Shown here in pieces: positions 23,619 to 36,331 of a DNA stretch of 64,000 nucleotides (positions are counted from its first letter, which is position 1; the number at the start of each line of letters is the position of its first letter). Source of the stretch: Cyanodermella asteris (taxonomy: Eukaryota > Ascomycota > Lecanoromycetes > Ostropales > Stictidaceae). Under the pieces are notes generated by a model that worked only from the letters and a program-made list of their open reading frames with translations, was not told the origin of the DNA and ran no database searches. Location of the stretch: positions 1,303,627 through 1,367,626 of the forward strand of contig UYJD01000003.1 of NCBI GenBank assembly GCA_900618795.1. Direction: 5' to 3'. A program made the position numbers and the translations under genes.

Positions 23619-24451
23619 ATGGCAGGAGGTATGTTCGACCACTGATCTTTGGAATTCCTTGCTTTTGAGTACTGACTTTCGCAGCGCATCGTCCCACTTT
23701 CGACCCGGCGCAGGGCAAAGAAGCTCTGCGGGGACCGGCATACCACACGAGGTTGCAACCTGCGCACACGCAATTGAAGACACGGCAACCAGGCCAGGGG
23801 ACAGCATCAGAAGCGTCGAGGAGAGATTTGCGGGCACAGCTGTTAGAAGCGGAAGCCAAACACTACAAGAAGCCAATCAAAGGCGCCATTGCAGACGCGG
23901 ATCAGGACGACGATGTTGCTTCGAGCACCGCACCAAAGAGATTACTCGAGGAGGGAACGGAGAACGGCGACGCCGAAGAAAGCATCGAAGCCAAGCGACG
24001 GCGAGTCCTAGAAGAAACACGCGACATTGACGCCGACGACGACGATGAAGAAGAAGACGATAATGACGATGACAGTGAAGAGGAAAGTGAGGAAGAAGAC
24101 GAAACTGCCGAATTGATGCGCGAGATGGCGAAGATCAAGCGAGAACGAGCGGAACAGCGCGAGAAGGAAGAGAGGGAAAAGGCCGCGCAGGAAGAGAAAG
24201 ACCGCGAGAAGGATATTGCTTTTGGTAACCCGCTCCTCAACCCGAAACACGACTATGGTGTCAAGAGACGCTGGGACGATGATGTGGTCTTCAAGAACCA
24301 AGCGAGAGGGACGGAGGATAAGAGGAAGCCTGAGTTTGTCAACGATATGTTGAGGTCGGATTTCCACAAACGATTCATGGTAAGCTGATTTCTTTTCGAC
24401 TTAGACCTGTTCTATGCTGATACGACAAACTAGAGCAAGTATGTGCGATGA
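23619..24451 (+). CDS. cwc15: Pre-mRNA splicing factor Cwc15/Cwf15
   Basis: Core component of the NineTeen Complex-associated spliceosome (Prp19/Cef1 complex), nuclear, 240 residues. Exons are 23619-23628, 23685-24379 and 24434-24451; introns are 56 and 54 nt. The first exon encodes only MAG plus one base, and the last only SKYVR and the stop. Both ends are the classic Cwc15 termini: AHRPTFDPAQGKEALRGPAY near the start and FVNDMLRSDFHKRFM then SKYVR at the end. Between them lies an acidic stretch (D/E-rich, about 120-145) and a charged coiled-coil-like segment ending in AFGNPLLN, also typical. The very small terminal exons are easily missed, but phase and homology both require them. Confidence 0.95.
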
Positions 24452-24946
24452 GCTTGGTGGAATGTCCTAGTATGCCTCCCGTGCAGAGTGGAGCACCATA
24501 AACTCACACGGTCGGGCGGATTGCGAAAACACGACACAGAGCCGCATGACGACGAGCCGATTTTACCGGGGTATAGCATCCGTTTTCCATATCGACTTGT
24601 TCAAGTGCCCTCTGACTGAACGTGGTCCATTGAAGAAAGCTCACACCAAGAATGAGGCACTTCGGCTCGGCTGTAGCATCACACGGTTTACATGCCGCAC
24701 CAGTCGCGCATGTTCCACTCAGACATGGTAACTGTACGTCACAATAATGAGTCAACAAAATTCATTCCACCTCCAAATGGCTGAGACAAATACTGGGAGA
24801 CAAAATTCACCGAGAAGACATTCGGGATGTGCGGCATCATGACATTCATCCCAAGTTCAGCTGGAGCCCCTTTTACCAGACCAAGTGTGTGCAGCAAGGT
24901 ATATATTCAAGGTCTATGTGATGTGTTCCCACAGTAAAGAAGAAGA
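24452..24946. other. cwc15 3' flank
   Basis: No gene seen between cwc15 and the downstream tRNA gene. Confidence 0.5.
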
Positions 24947-25044
24947 GCGGTCGTGGTGTAATGGTACCACGCCACGATAAAGATATCTACTATTTCTGCC
25001 ATCTATTGTCGTGGAGAGCCCTGGTTCGATTCCAGGCGACTGCA
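24947..25044 (+). tRNA. Intron-containing tRNA gene, isotype unclear (Gly-like body)
   Basis: All four arms can be folded: acceptor GCGGTCG with CGACTGC, D arm GTGT...CCAC, anticodon stem CCACG/CGTGG (24972-24976 with 25010-25014), T arm CCTGG-TTCGATT-CCAGG, discriminator A. Box B is perfect, and a T6 polymerase III terminator follows at 25045-25050. The loop region is 33 nt, so an intron of about 26 nt is implied. With the intron in the standard place after position 37 the anticodon would be AAA, which does not suit the glycine-like body; GCC occurs inside the insert. Either the intron position is non-standard or the gene is disabled. Confidence 0.75.
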
Positions 25045-25050
25045 TTTTTT

Positions 25051-25447
25051 GCCATTAAAATGCCTTTCTTTTTGCTGAAACTCTGCCGGAGCTCGAAGAC
25101 CGAAGGCGGAGGTGGTCCTTTGGTCGGGGGCAACGTTTTGGCCAATTAAGGTTTGTGTGAGAGTTTGTGTATACGTGCGGCAGGCCGGCGGCAGACTGGA
25201 GGCAGACACGGAACGGGAGAGTTGTTTTCTTGACATGACGGATAAGAAGATGCTCGGAAATTGATTCAGTGTAACAAGAGGTGAAACGTCGGCAAGTGTA
25301 CTGAGAACTGACGCTCCGGTTCCAACAAATCTGAACTAGCTGAACATCAAGTTCAGGTTGTATATATGAACGGCTCCGAAATCAATCAAGAGTATGCAGC
25401 GAAGATCAATGTTTCTGCGTTAAACATGAACTCCCCAGCAAAATCGA
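25051..25447. other. Intergenic, tRNA to EXPERA gene
   Basis: No gene recognised; should include the 3' flank of the minus-strand EXPERA gene. Confidence 0.5.
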
Positions 25448-26248
25448 TCAGTTGGTCTTCTTGCCCTTCGTCGCCGTCGCCTTCTCCGCAACCGCAAAAG
25501 CCGCCTTGATGCTTCCAAAAGCCTCGTACAAGACCCAGAAAGGAATGAAAACCCACAACATATTGAAGAACACCAAGTAGACCCACATGTACATGAAATT
25601 GCTCCCATCCAGATTCGAGTTCCCACTGAGCCATTCCGGGCAGAAGGTCATGAACCCCCCATACAGCTCACCCGTGGCAAGCATGGTAGCCCAAAACCAA
25701 AGCTTCGCACTCCCCGGCCCCGCAAAACCATCCGCACCCGTCCCGGCACCCTTGCGAATGAGCTCCGAAACATAAAGCGCACACGGGCCCGCCAGCCCGA
25801 CCGTCAAAATCTCCAAACTCACGACCCCCAAATCCGCGGCGCCCCACCTCTTGTCCGCCTTCGCATACTCCTGCCACAGCAGCGCGAACGGGTTCGTCCC
25901 CGCGGCCGCGCCGTAGCTCCGGTCCGCACGGCCCAGGAAATAGGCGACCTTTGCGGCGCCGAACGCCGCCGGGCTCGGGTAGTCGGCGGAGCTGGTGAAG
26001 GACGGGGCCAGGTCGACGTACGTGAAGAAGCAGTTGTAGAGGAAGGACCCTTCGAGGATGAAGTGGCAGAGCGCGTCGGACAGGTGCCAGATGTAGAGGC
26101 CGCGGAGCTTGCGCGAGGTGCGGGCGGGGAGGAGGGAGAGGGAGGCGGAGTAGGCGGTCAGGAGGATTGCGAGGGTGGCGAGGAGGGAGAGGATGGTGGT
26201 TGTGCTGAAGAGGTCGGGGGGCGAGGAGGCGGGGACGGGGACGGCCAT
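25448..26248 (-). CDS. EXPERA/emopamil-binding-protein family membrane protein
   Basis: 266-residue polytopic protein of the EXPERA family (PF05241), which includes the sterol delta8-delta7 isomerase EBP and TM6SF2/sigma-2 receptor proteins; expected in the ER membrane. Hydrophobic spans lie at about 18-42, 55-80, 150-170 and 210-245. The motif WHLSDALCHFILEGSF (54-69) carries the His and Glu residues that in EBP line the active site. This fits the broader EBP-like group rather than canonical Erg2-type fungal isomerases, so isomerase activity is possible but not certain. Single exon; the start ATG is directly followed by a short Pro/Ser-rich tail and then the first span. Confidence 0.83.
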   Translation of the reverse strand: MAVPVPASSPPDLFSTTTILSLLATLAILLTAYSASLSLLPARTSRKLRGLYIWHLSDALCHFILEGSFLYNCFFTYVDLAPSFTSSADYPSPAAFGAAKVAYFLGRADRSYGAAAGTNPFALLWQEYAKADKRWGAADLGVVSLEILTVGLAGPCALYVSELIRKGAGTGADGFAGPGSAKLWFWATMLATGELYGGFMTFCPEWLSGNSNLDGSNFMYMWVYLVFFNMLWVFIPFWVLYEAFGSIKAAFAVAEKATATKGKKTN

Positions 26249-26930
26249 GGTGTGGTGAGGTGATGCGATTGAGATGCGCGCGATGTGATACGATGCGATG
26301 CGGTAGGTGGAGACGTTGAGGTTGATGGAGGAGGAGGTTTTGTTGTTCTAGGGACGAGCCTGCAGGGATAGGAGCTTCGGTGTGGAGAAGTTGCAGATAT
26401 GCGGAGAAGGAATTGGGTTTGGGCCGTAATTTGGTAGCAGCCACACTATTCGACAGGGGTCTCGAGGGTCTTCCAGCTTGGCGTCGCCCTGCCAGCTTGC
26501 CGAAGAGGAGAGGGAAAGCTTCAGTAAAAGCTGCTTCGACGGATTCCATATGGCTATGCTGCACACGGCAGCAGGTCGCTTGAATGCCTGAATACCAGAA
26601 CTCAACATGCTGAATGTACAGTCGAGCGACGCTCTACAGATCGTGGTCACGCGACTGAATCTGGCGCTATATGCTTGCTCGAAACCAATCGCTTATGAAT
26701 ATACCTTTGTTCGCTACCAAATGGACTCCATACAGACAAAGCGCATGTCCCTTCGCTTCCTTACTTCATCAGTCGCAGCCTCTCCTCGCTCGTACACCTT
26801 CATCATCATGCCCTCCAAAGCCTTGCGGACTCCCTCTGCGCCATTAATCTATCCGGAAAGGTGGTATCACGTCCGACGCAGTTGTGCTGTATGATGAGTG
26901 AAATAAGAACTTGCTAATTGAGACGATAAC
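26249..26930. other. Intergenic, EXPERA promoter and cdc42 3' flank
   Basis: Between two minus-strand genes; nothing recognisable apart from the expected promoter and 3' untranslated sequence. Confidence 0.5.
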
Positions 26931-27908
<978 letters not shown>

Positions 27909-29519
27909 CTCTCCTATAGTGGCGGTGTATGGGGTCGTCTAATAGGTGAGGTGACAAACCTTCAAAGATTGATAGGTTTGATAGATTGAAGTGACGACAG
28001 GTCTGTATCGCCACTAGAGGTCGAAATGCAGGTGATGATAAATGCCTCAGTTGCTCCTCAAGCTGTATCCCGCTCTTGGTGCTCCCGCCAAAGCTGAGTC
28101 GCAAATTCGACGTTTATCCCGAAAGTCACACTACCACCTGATCGGTAGACGGACGCGTCACAATTAACGCTCGTAGACGGTGAAACGGGCGACGGGAGGC
28201 TCGAGGTGAACGCTGGACAAAGTTCAGAGGCGATGCTGGGGACGATAGGAAGGAGGATAGTCGGCAATGGTCGTCTAGAGACAATCGCGGTCAGAAAGTG
28301 CGTCGTTGTGTGTTGGTCGGTATACCCAGATCTGATGGCAACGCACGAGCAGATTGTTGTCCGGATCCACCTCTTTAGACTATTGTGACCGAATACTCGT
28401 TCAGCGGCGTAAAGGCGAGAAGATTGCGCGGTGGAGAACAGTCGGTGACCAAGCGACGGCGCAAGGCTTTCCAGCAGCAGCAGCAGCAGCAGCAAGCAGC
28501 GAAGTCGTCGGCGACCGGCAGCGATATTGCAGCCGTGTCAGGGAAGTAGTGAGTGAGGGAGAAGCAGGCTGGCGTGAGCGGCGGGGAAGAAAGTGGTATC
28601 AGGAGGCAGTTTCAGAATGACAGGCAGAGTGGTAGCTCTCCGCACAGGCGAAGCAAGTAGTCAGGTAGGGTCTTGAGAGGTTTCGGGCTGACTACTTTGG
28701 GCGACAGCGTGCTCTGCTGCACTCTGCTAGACTGTCTGTATGCAACCTTTGCCGGCCGACGTTCGCTTGGCTGCTGGCGGCGCAAAAGAGCCCCCGGACT
28801 GCCGAACGCACACTTCGGCGCGCGTGTTTTGCCGGTCGCTTGCATCTTACGTAAGCTACCATCTCCTCGGCCCACCCAGTGCTGCCTTGAAAAGTGCCCT
28901 GCATTCATTGAGCTTTTGTCTTGACATCAACCCAGTCCGAACCAGTCGTCACCACAAGGATGCGTTGACTGGCCACTAAAGCGAGCCTGTGACTCGTCAG
29001 CGTCAACGGCGACATCCACATATCAATCGAGGCGCTCGGCGTGACTTGTCTTCACCCAATCGCAAAGCGGGTGCATCACAGAGCAAGTCTTTTGCCGCCA
29101 CGCCGCACCGCCAGCTCGGGCTTCTAGGATTGATGCGATGCACGGGACAAGGTGAGACGACCACCTGTAGCGCCATATCCTGCTGCTGCATGGTCGTGCA
29201 TTGCAGAATGCTGGCAGCGAGACAACAACTGCCCAATTCATGCCGCCCGATCACCCCTGGAACAAGCACTGGGCGCTGGAAAGACCAAACATTCCATTCC
29301 ATTTATAGCAGGCGGCTATCGCTAGTGTGCCGTTGGGTATTTGACATCTAATGGTACAATATGCAACCCATGATCCGATCACTCCCCTTTCCCGCATCTT
29401 CTCCATGCCGATAATCGCTATGTGTATATGCCACGCTAAATGCAACGCCGAAGAAATTCCAATGCCATCGCAAAGCATGAGCCTAAATGGACCCAAACCA
29501 AAACGCCGTCAATCCAAGT
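27909..29519. other. cdc42 promoter and intergenic region
   Basis: No gene recognised. Holds a short CAG triplet run (about 28471-28493) in the cdc42 upstream region. The right end is the 3' flank of the siderophore transporter. Confidence 0.5.
28471..28493. repeat. CAG trinucleotide run
   Basis: About seven CAG units, roughly 0.56 kb upstream of the cdc42 start. Not in a recognised coding frame. Confidence 0.7.
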
Positions 29520-31861
29520 TCATGAGCGAGAGGTTTCGCTTTCCAATGCATTATCATCACGTGCGTGTCCGTTGCCGTTGTCGTTTCTTTGAGAGCGGCC
29601 TCCGATGACCACCCCCTTGACGTGTTGGTCAACTTCGTCCAGCTTGACGTTTTTAAGGAAGAGAGAGAAGATAATCGTAAGGGCGGCAAATGCCAGCGCC
29701 ACAATCAGCAACAGATCCATGGTCTCTTGCAAACTGCGATTGACGGCAATCCTAACAGGACTACCCTGTGGGTAGTCTCTCGCAATAAAGGGATCGCCAA
29801 AGATGGAGGCTGCCAGATGCTTCGAATCGTCAGGCAGGTAGGCTTCAAGCTTGCTTGGCACATTTGCCGTCCAGATGGCACCAGAAATTGCGCCCCCGAC
29901 GGCCCCTCCAATCTCGACCATGGTGAGGAATAGTGCCGTCGCGGCTGCGACGTCTGTATGAGGGACTGCCGCCTGAACCGCGAGTTGTGCGGGGACATTG
30001 ATGAGACCACCGCCGATGCCGAGACAAATCTGTGGTCCGATGAGTTGTCCAAGTGTGGCATTCTCGTCGCGATAAATCATGATCAACCCGACGGCGACAA
30101 TGTATACGCAGCCTCCGAAAACGACGAACCATTTGAAGTGCTTCGTCTTCCAGATCACGAGGCCGATGATGAAGGAGCTAACGGTGGCGCCGAAGGAAAA
30201 GATCTGAGTAATGCGCCCCGCTGATGTGATTGACTGAAATTGAACAACTTGGAGGTAAGTATAGAAGTATGGTTGGACGGAAAGATAGAAGACGCCTGGG
30301 TAGTCGAGTCAGCAAATACAGTCACGGTATGGTGTTGATAGGTAGTGTTGCTTACCAAAGTAGAAGAATCCGAGGAGACATCCGACAACGACATTGCGGT
30401 TACGGAGTATCTTCAGAGAAAGGAATGGTCTGGGAGCAAGCTTCGGTGACAACTCCCAAGCCGGAAACAGCAGGCAAAACGCGGCGCCGACTGCCAACAT
30501 GGCAACGATCCACGGGGTCTGGTATCCTTGTGGTTCCTTGGCGGCGAAGGTCAAAGGCAGCAGAAGCAGCGCAATCGCGGCTGCAAGCAGCAACAGTCCC
30601 ACGATATCCAGCTCGTTACACACCGTCTTGACGGCCTGCCACCGAGACTCGTCCTTCTTCCAGGGTCTGGGAGGAAGCAGACCTCTCCTGGCCGCCTTTC
30701 GCATGTTGAGAAACAAACTAAGTGCCAATGGCAGAAAGCAAACGGGCAGGACGATAGCCCACACTCCATAACCCCATCTCCAAGATGAATGCAAGACAAA
30801 ACTTTCCGCAATGGGGCTGCCGACCCAAGTCGTAAAGAGAAAAGGTGCGTCTGGAAGGCTGCTGAACAAGGCGCGAGTGAGCAGGTTGCTTGTGTCGGCA
30901 ATGAAGATTTGCTGGAGCATCTGCAAGCCTTGTCCTCCCGCCGAGTAGAATATCTGAGCACTTGCGAAAGTCTGGAAATTCTGGGACGCGGCCATTTGAA
31001 TATAGCCGCATATGTAGATCAGGACGGCAAAGCAGTAGGCTTCGAGTCGGCCGAACGTGTTGGCAATCTTGGACATGGGGGGCTTGATGATCGAGTTGAC
31101 CACCCCGGAGACGAGAGAGACGGTCGAGACAAGGGAATGCTGGTCAAAGGACGCCGTGGCATAGGCGGTCAGATTGCCTGTCGTCTGCTGTTCCAAGGAC
31201 GTCGATATCGCAAGTAGGAATATACTATGCAATTGTCAGTAAGAAGTCAAGACAATAACGTGCTATCCACTGTGCTCTGAGACACACTCCATCGTCACCC
31301 GCGATGGCGCATGCACGAAAAGTGCCGACACCAGCTGAAACACGCATCACGGCGACCCATCGGGAAAGATCAGGCTTACCCAACGTATGCAGCGATCAAA
31401 GACCATCTCGTCCACGTCTGACTGATAGCTTCAATCTGCCTAACACCGGCCTGCGCATCGCTCTCCAGCGAAATGCCAGCACTACTACGCCCGCTCCCCG
31501 GGCGCGAAGTGTCCTCTTCCAACCTATCAATTTCCTTGACGCCCCCATAATTTCGCGGCCGATGATGATCGTGATGACCATTCACTTCCGTTTCGCAATC
31601 GGAATCTTGTCCAGTAGGTTGTGGCGAAACCCGCGACGACGAAGCGCTGCCCTCGCCCGTCAACGATTGCCCCATGACGGCGGCGTACGGGTGGTGCACG
31701 GCGGGTGCGTCGGCGAGTGTAAGGGGGGTGGCCGGCGGCGGGCGCAACAGGGGCGCGCGCTCCTCTTCATCAACATCAAAGTCTTCTCGTTGTTGATTAT
31801 GATCTGGATCTGGATCTGGATCTCCATGCTGGGCGGCCGGATCTGATAAGATACCAGGCAT
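29520..31861 (-). CDS. Siderophore-iron transporter, SIT family (MFS)
   Basis: Plasma-membrane or vesicular proton symporter importing ferri-siderophores (SIT subfamily of the major facilitator superfamily, MirB/Sit1-like). Exons 31380-31861, 30356-31224 and 29520-30295 give 708 residues; introns are 155 and 60 nt. A long hydrophilic N-terminus (about 155 residues, with a DPDPDP stretch from a GATCTG hexamer repeat and an ERAPLL segment) precedes about 14 membrane spans, as usual for the family. Family-typical stretches include SIIKPPMSKIANTFGRLEAY and FYSAGGQGLQMLQQIF. The C-terminal tail is hydrophilic and Asn/Asp-rich. A perfect inverted repeat bearing two ATCTGATAA sites surrounds the start codon, which points to iron repression by a SreA-type GATA factor. 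No siderophore biosynthesis gene is next to it. Confidence 0.9.
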
Positions 31862-31876
31862 GATCTTATCAGATCC
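31839..31876. promoter_or_regulatory. Palindromic SreA-type (ATCTGATAA) double site over the start codon
   Basis: Left arm GGATCTGATAAGAT (31839-31852) and right arm ATCTTATCAGATCC (31863-31876) are perfect complements, with a 10-nt spacer that contains the transporter ATG (complement of 31859-31861). Each arm holds ATCTGATAA, one on each strand, matching the ATCWGATAA iron-regulation consensus described for fungal SreA/Sre1. The left arm lies inside codons 4-8. In RNA the repeat could also form a 14-bp hairpin with the start codon in its loop. Function is inferred. Confidence 0.7.
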
Positions 31877-33243
31877 CCGGGGTAGGAGAGGGAGGGGGGG
31901 GATCGGACTCGGAGGTTAGATTGCGTGCGAGATTCTGCAGCGCTCTCGGGAAAAGCTTGGATGAGGGGTAAGAAAAGGGGGACTCCCGTTGTCTCTTGCT
32001 GCTGCGGGCGTAGAAAGTTTGTGAGAGAACAATGATGGTCAACGGGATGGGAGAATTGGGCTGGGAACCGTGAGATAGATGACTGAAAGGTGGTTAAGGC
32101 CCGCTGGTTCTGTTTGAAGGAGGAGGAAGCTTGCAAAGGCAACAAAGGGAGTGTGACAAGGTAGTATGTTACGCCCTGGTAAGCAAGGCAGGAGGCCAAC
32201 GACAGGATATGGTTAGCTGATTCTTTCTCCTTGATGATGAGGCTAATGTGGTGCCAAGAATGCGATTGTTGTACTGCTACGCCGCTGACATCTGCTTGTT
32301 CCCCCTTTGGAGTTGAGGAAATGCAGGTCCACGAGGTATATAGTACCTCGACCGTGAGGCTCATGTTTCCGCAACATCCCAGGCTATTAGTCGCGTGCTG
32401 TGCCCACCTTCATAACCCCCTACTGAGCGCAAGGGTCGGCGGATCAGAGCAATGGCCACCTGCTTGCCGCCTGACTTCGCCACAGGATCAATGACGAGAG
32501 CTAAAACGCCGCCGGCCCCGGTTGATTCGCGCTGGGCTTTCTTGGATTTCAGACCAGAACATCCCAATCCCACTGGACGGTGTTGACTCCTTTCGAGGAG
32601 CGTGAGTGTTATGACTCGCTTGATTTTGTGCATTTATATCGTCGTCTAACGAGCTCACCGGTTGTGCTACAAAGTCGTGGCCATCTCGTGGTCGTTTTCT
32701 TTGCCGACTCTCACGTGTCGTGTACGACCCGGGTTGGCCATGCAGCTGCCAAGTCCGTCGGCCCACTCGCACTGCAGGTCATTTGAGCCTTATCGTATCC
32801 AATTTGGGGTAGTCTGCCAGCGAAGGCTTGACCTGAGCGATTTCGGTGCCATTTGTGCCAACAGGCAAGGCGGGCAATTCAAAGTCGTTGCGCAAGTCCT
32901 GGAATATCTATTCGTGCTACGACCATCACATCTGCCTCGATAACCACTACTGCATGTCTCGATAGAAGTTGAGGCTAGCGTAATTCACGAGACACTACCT
33001 GGTTGAAAGTCTACAGAAAATTGGAAAATTGCCTGACCGTCTTAGTGACTTCTGCTCACCATATCAAGCATATACGTCGTCGAGTGCACCGGAAAATATT
33101 CTGCAAGCTTTCGAAATCAAATCATGTTTCAATACTGCTCTTTGTTTCAAGTGCATCTTTCATGTGTGTAGATGTTCACATCAATGGTCATCGGTCATCA
33201 ACATAGTATCCATCTCCTTCAACCTGCTCTTCATCTTCTAGAC
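31877..33243. other. Siderophore-transporter promoter and intergenic region
   Basis: Promoter and leader of the transporter, then sequence with one copy of a dispersed repeat (32869-32994). No coding gene recognised. Confidence 0.5.
32869..32994. repeat. Dispersed repeat, copy A
   Basis: About 126 bp aligning almost without gaps to 48940-49065 in the same orientation, with shared anchors CGCAAGTCCTGGAA and CTAGCGTAATTC. Most differences are C/T or G/A transitions. Likely a relic of a transposable element. Confidence 0.7.
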
Positions 33244-34095
33244 CTAGTAGTCGCTGCGCTTGTCAGATCCAGCGTTGCGGAGCTTGTCGTTATTCAACAA
33301 GTCACCAGCCTTCTCCATGAGCTTACCCACGGTGCTGTCACTGCCCGAGTTCTTGCCCGAGGAACCGTAGCTGTCGTTGTCGTTGCGGCGGCCAGAGCTA
33401 CCGTAGCTGTCGGAGCCGGTGTTGGAGCTACCGTATGTGTCCTTGCCACTCGATCCGTATCCGCCAGAACTGGTGGTGTTGTCGTTATCGTACGATGATC
33501 CACCAGTGCGGCCGCTCGAGCCGTAGCTATCGGAGCCGGTGTTTGAGCTACCGTAGCTGTCCGAGCCGGTGGTAGAGCTGCCGTAGGTGTTGTCGTTGTC
33601 ACGACGGTTGGAGCTTGATGTGGAGTCGTTGTAGGAGCTGCCGCCGGTGCGACCAGAAGTGCCGAAGGCATCGTCGGTGCGGTTGCTGTTCTGGAGGAGG
33701 TCGTCACGGTTGCTGGTGTTGCGTCCGGATGAGCCGTATCCGCTGGAGCTGGTGGTGTTGTCGTTGTCGTAGGACGATCCACCAGTGCGGCCGGAAGAGC
33801 CGTAGCCGCTGGAGGTGGTGTTGTCGTTCAAGGAGGAGCCACCGGTGCGGCCTGAGCTTCCATACGACGACGTGCTGTTGTCGTTGTCGTTGTCGTTGTC
33901 GTATGAGGAGCCACCAGTGCGGCCGGATGAGCCAAAGCCGCTGGAGCTTGTGGTGTTGTCGTTGTCGTAAGAAGAACCAGTGCGGCCGGAGGAGCCGTAG
34001 CTGTCGTTGTCTCCACGGCCAGACGAGCCATAGCTGTCGTTTCCTCCACGGCCAGATGAGCCGTAGCTGTCATTGTTATCGTTGTTGTAAGACAT
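33244..34095 (-). CDS. YGSSGR-repeat disordered protein
   Basis: 283 residues in one exon. Residues 1-235 are almost entirely repeats of SYGSSGR, TGGSSYDNDN and SDSYGSS type; Ser, Gly, Asn, Asp, Tyr and Thr make up nearly everything, with Arg spaced regularly. The tract contains a GTTGTC-type codon repeat encoding DNDNDN. The last 35 residues differ: TVGKLMEKAGDLLNNDKL forms a likely amphipathic helix, similar in style to small hydrophilic stress proteins. There is no signal peptide or membrane span. I do not recognise a named family. The composition resembles stress-induced intrinsically disordered or phase-separating proteins; that role is inferred. Confidence 0.72.
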   Translation of the reverse strand: MSYNNDNNDSYGSSGRGGNDSYGSSGRGDNDSYGSSGRTGSSYDNDNTTSSSGFGSSGRTGGSSYDNDNDNDNSTSSYGSSGRTGGSSLNDNTTSSGYGSSGRTGGSSYDNDNTTSSSGYGSSGRNTSNRDDLLQNSNRTDDAFGTSGRTGGSSYNDSTSSSNRRDNDNTYGSSTTGSDSYGSSNTGSDSYGSSGRTGGSSYDNDNTTSSGGYGSSGKDTYGSSNTGSDSYGSSGRRNDNDSYGSSGKNSGSDSTVGKLMEKAGDLLNNDKLRNAGSDKRSDY

Positions 34096-35490
34096 GATTG
34101 TGGTAGATTATAGTACAAGGTACAATTGCGAAGTAGGCGGTTGAGTGTGAGTGAGTATCGTACAGTAGAGTTCAATTGAGATGAAGATCCAGGAACAGAG
34201 GAGAGGGACGATGCACGCTATATGTGCTCACAGCACGACTTCAGATTAATACCAGGTCGGAAGCACGTCACGCAAGCCGGCACCGACCGACGAGATTCAA
34301 GGCAGGAAACAGATCGAATTCAGCAGTCAGATCCTGCAGGAGCGTGGCCTAGAAGCTCGCCATAGCTGCACACGGAATGAGGGGCATCGTCACTGAGGGG
34401 TCGAGTTCTGGCTGCTGGGCGGAGCAGGAACGCGTGGATGCATGCAAGCAAGCTGGTGCAGTGTGACGGGATTCGCTGAGTGTGGAGCAAAACTTGAGTT
34501 GTGCTCGGAAACAAACTTGAGACACGGCACGTCATCCACGCTATTCGCTGCGTCAGTCACCATCATTTCTTCCGCTGAGCTTTATCCCATGAGGCTGCGA
34601 TCGGCCTGATTGAACTGCTGCTGCCAAGGAAGAGACCATGTGTTGACAGGGGTTGCTTGTGCTTGGGGTGTAGACTGATTTCGTGGTACGACAACAGGTT
34701 GGATGCTAAAAGTCCCTCTGAACGATAGAGCTTTGATCTCGAACTATTGCGTTCGGCTGCAGTCCGACCAGCAATGCACGCAAGAATTCTGCGATTTCTT
34801 CAAAGCTATCACATGCTGTACTCACCGACAGCTCTATCACGAACAGTCTTGCTCTGAGAGAGCCAGGTCCTAAGACTGTCAAGCCGCTCAAGAGGGGTCT
34901 AGACCAGCAGGCCCCACCAATTCATCACAGTCAGGGTGCAGACCTAGCCACAAATGCCTCGTCTAGGCGTGCATGCAAACCTGATCACGATTGGCTCAGA
35001 ATATGAAAGATCCATGCAGGACGTGCTCAAAAATAGGCTTGTTCCTGAAACTGTTACTGCCGGCGAGAGATGTCAACAGCTTGCTCGCACAGCCACTGTG
35101 GCGCTGGTCGAGGCGCAGTCGATTCGCTTCCAGCCTCATCCAGATCATAGATGTGAACCCTGGCTTGTCGTCCTTTGAGCGGATCACAAATCACCTCAGC
35201 TGGCATGGCAGTATCACAAAGTCCGAGCTATCTGATGAGAGATGTATACACCATTTCTCAATCGGCAAGACTTCTCGGTCCCCATCTGGAAGCTGCCTGT
35301 TGATTTTACTTCCTAAGCATGCTCCCTTGGCCTGCAGTAGTGTCGACTGTCATAAAACATTTTTCTGCAAAACTGCCTATTAAGAGCTCGCGATCTTCGC
35401 CAGTAATGTGACCAGCCTTTTGCTGCTGCGATTTTGGGAGAGCTTTGTCTGAAGCCTCTCAGATTCGCAACGTGCGGCTTGAGCTAGCCA
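34096..35490. other. Intergenic, nothing recognised
   Basis: Includes the promoter of the repeat protein and the 3' side of the decayed transcription factor. No RNA gene or repeat seen. Confidence 0.5.
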
Positions 35491-36331
35491 CTATTGCCCC
35501 GCGATTGAAGCGAGTCCACACCATTGCAACAAAAGCATCAACGAGATCTCGTTGCCGCTCCGAAGTCTAGCCAGGTAGCCCAGTGGCGCTCTCGTGATAT
35601 ACCAGGAAAGGCATCTGAGGCCTTGATGCGTTAGAAGGTATTCATCGACAACGACCAAAAAATCGATTCTCTCCTCATGTGCGCGAGCCTCTGCATCAGG
35701 CAAGGAAGAACAATATCCACGCATAGCAGTCAGGAACCTGGAGCTGCTCGACTGTCCTACATGATATCTGAGACAGCGTCCTGATGAGCGAGCTCGACTA
35801 ACTCTGCCCAAGTTTGTCACACACCGCCCAAGCTTGTGGACAACATGCGGCATGTCTCAGGGAGCCTTCACACCCTGCACGGATCCAATCCAACTTAGTA
35901 GGTCCCAATTGCCATGGCCTGAATATCGATACCGCTCATGGACCAATACCAGAATCGAATGCAGATTACCTGCAAAAAAAAAAAAAAAAAAAAATCGCGT
36001 CGACATCCTGGCTGGAAAGATCCTCCTGCAGAAAGCGATCGTATGCTCGCAGAATCATGTGCCAGTGCACCATTGCCACTCTGCTGTGTGAACGACCTTT
36101 CGGACAGGCGACGGCTAGATGAGCGTCAGAGACTGCAAGGACAGCGTGCAAGAGACGAGAATGGCTCGTTACCAGGGAGGTAGCCTTGTGATGCATGGTG
36201 TGCTGCATTCGAGAATTCTTCAACCACGACTGATCGCAGCGGACGAAGTGGTTGAGATTCTCTGAAGCATGAGTCAGGCTTAGCGGACGGAAGAAATAAG
36301 ATCGGCGACAAGCTCGATAATGCCTGTCCAC
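35491..36331 (-). pseudogene. Decayed Upc2-like fungal transcription factor
   Basis: Two minus-strand pieces resemble the C-terminal regulatory domain of Upc2-type Zn2Cys6 regulators (fungal_trans_2). The first (36331 to about 35995) includes VTSHSRLLHAVLAVSDAHLA, the family's conserved helix. The second (about 35972 to 35491) includes WDLLSWIGSVQGVKA and ITRAPLGYLARLR, the usual W-P-x-x-Y-L-x-L-L-x-x-R region. A 21-nt homopolymer (A on plus, 35974-35994) separates them and breaks the frame, and TGA at 35857-35859 interrupts the second piece. No Zn2Cys6 domain is visible upstream. I read it as a dead gene; an intron ending at the T-tract (TTTGCAG) could explain the first break but not the in-frame stop or missing DNA-binding domain. 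Confidence 0.55.
35974..35994. repeat. A21 homopolymer
   Basis: Twenty-one consecutive A on the plus strand, inside the decayed transcription factor. Confidence 0.95.
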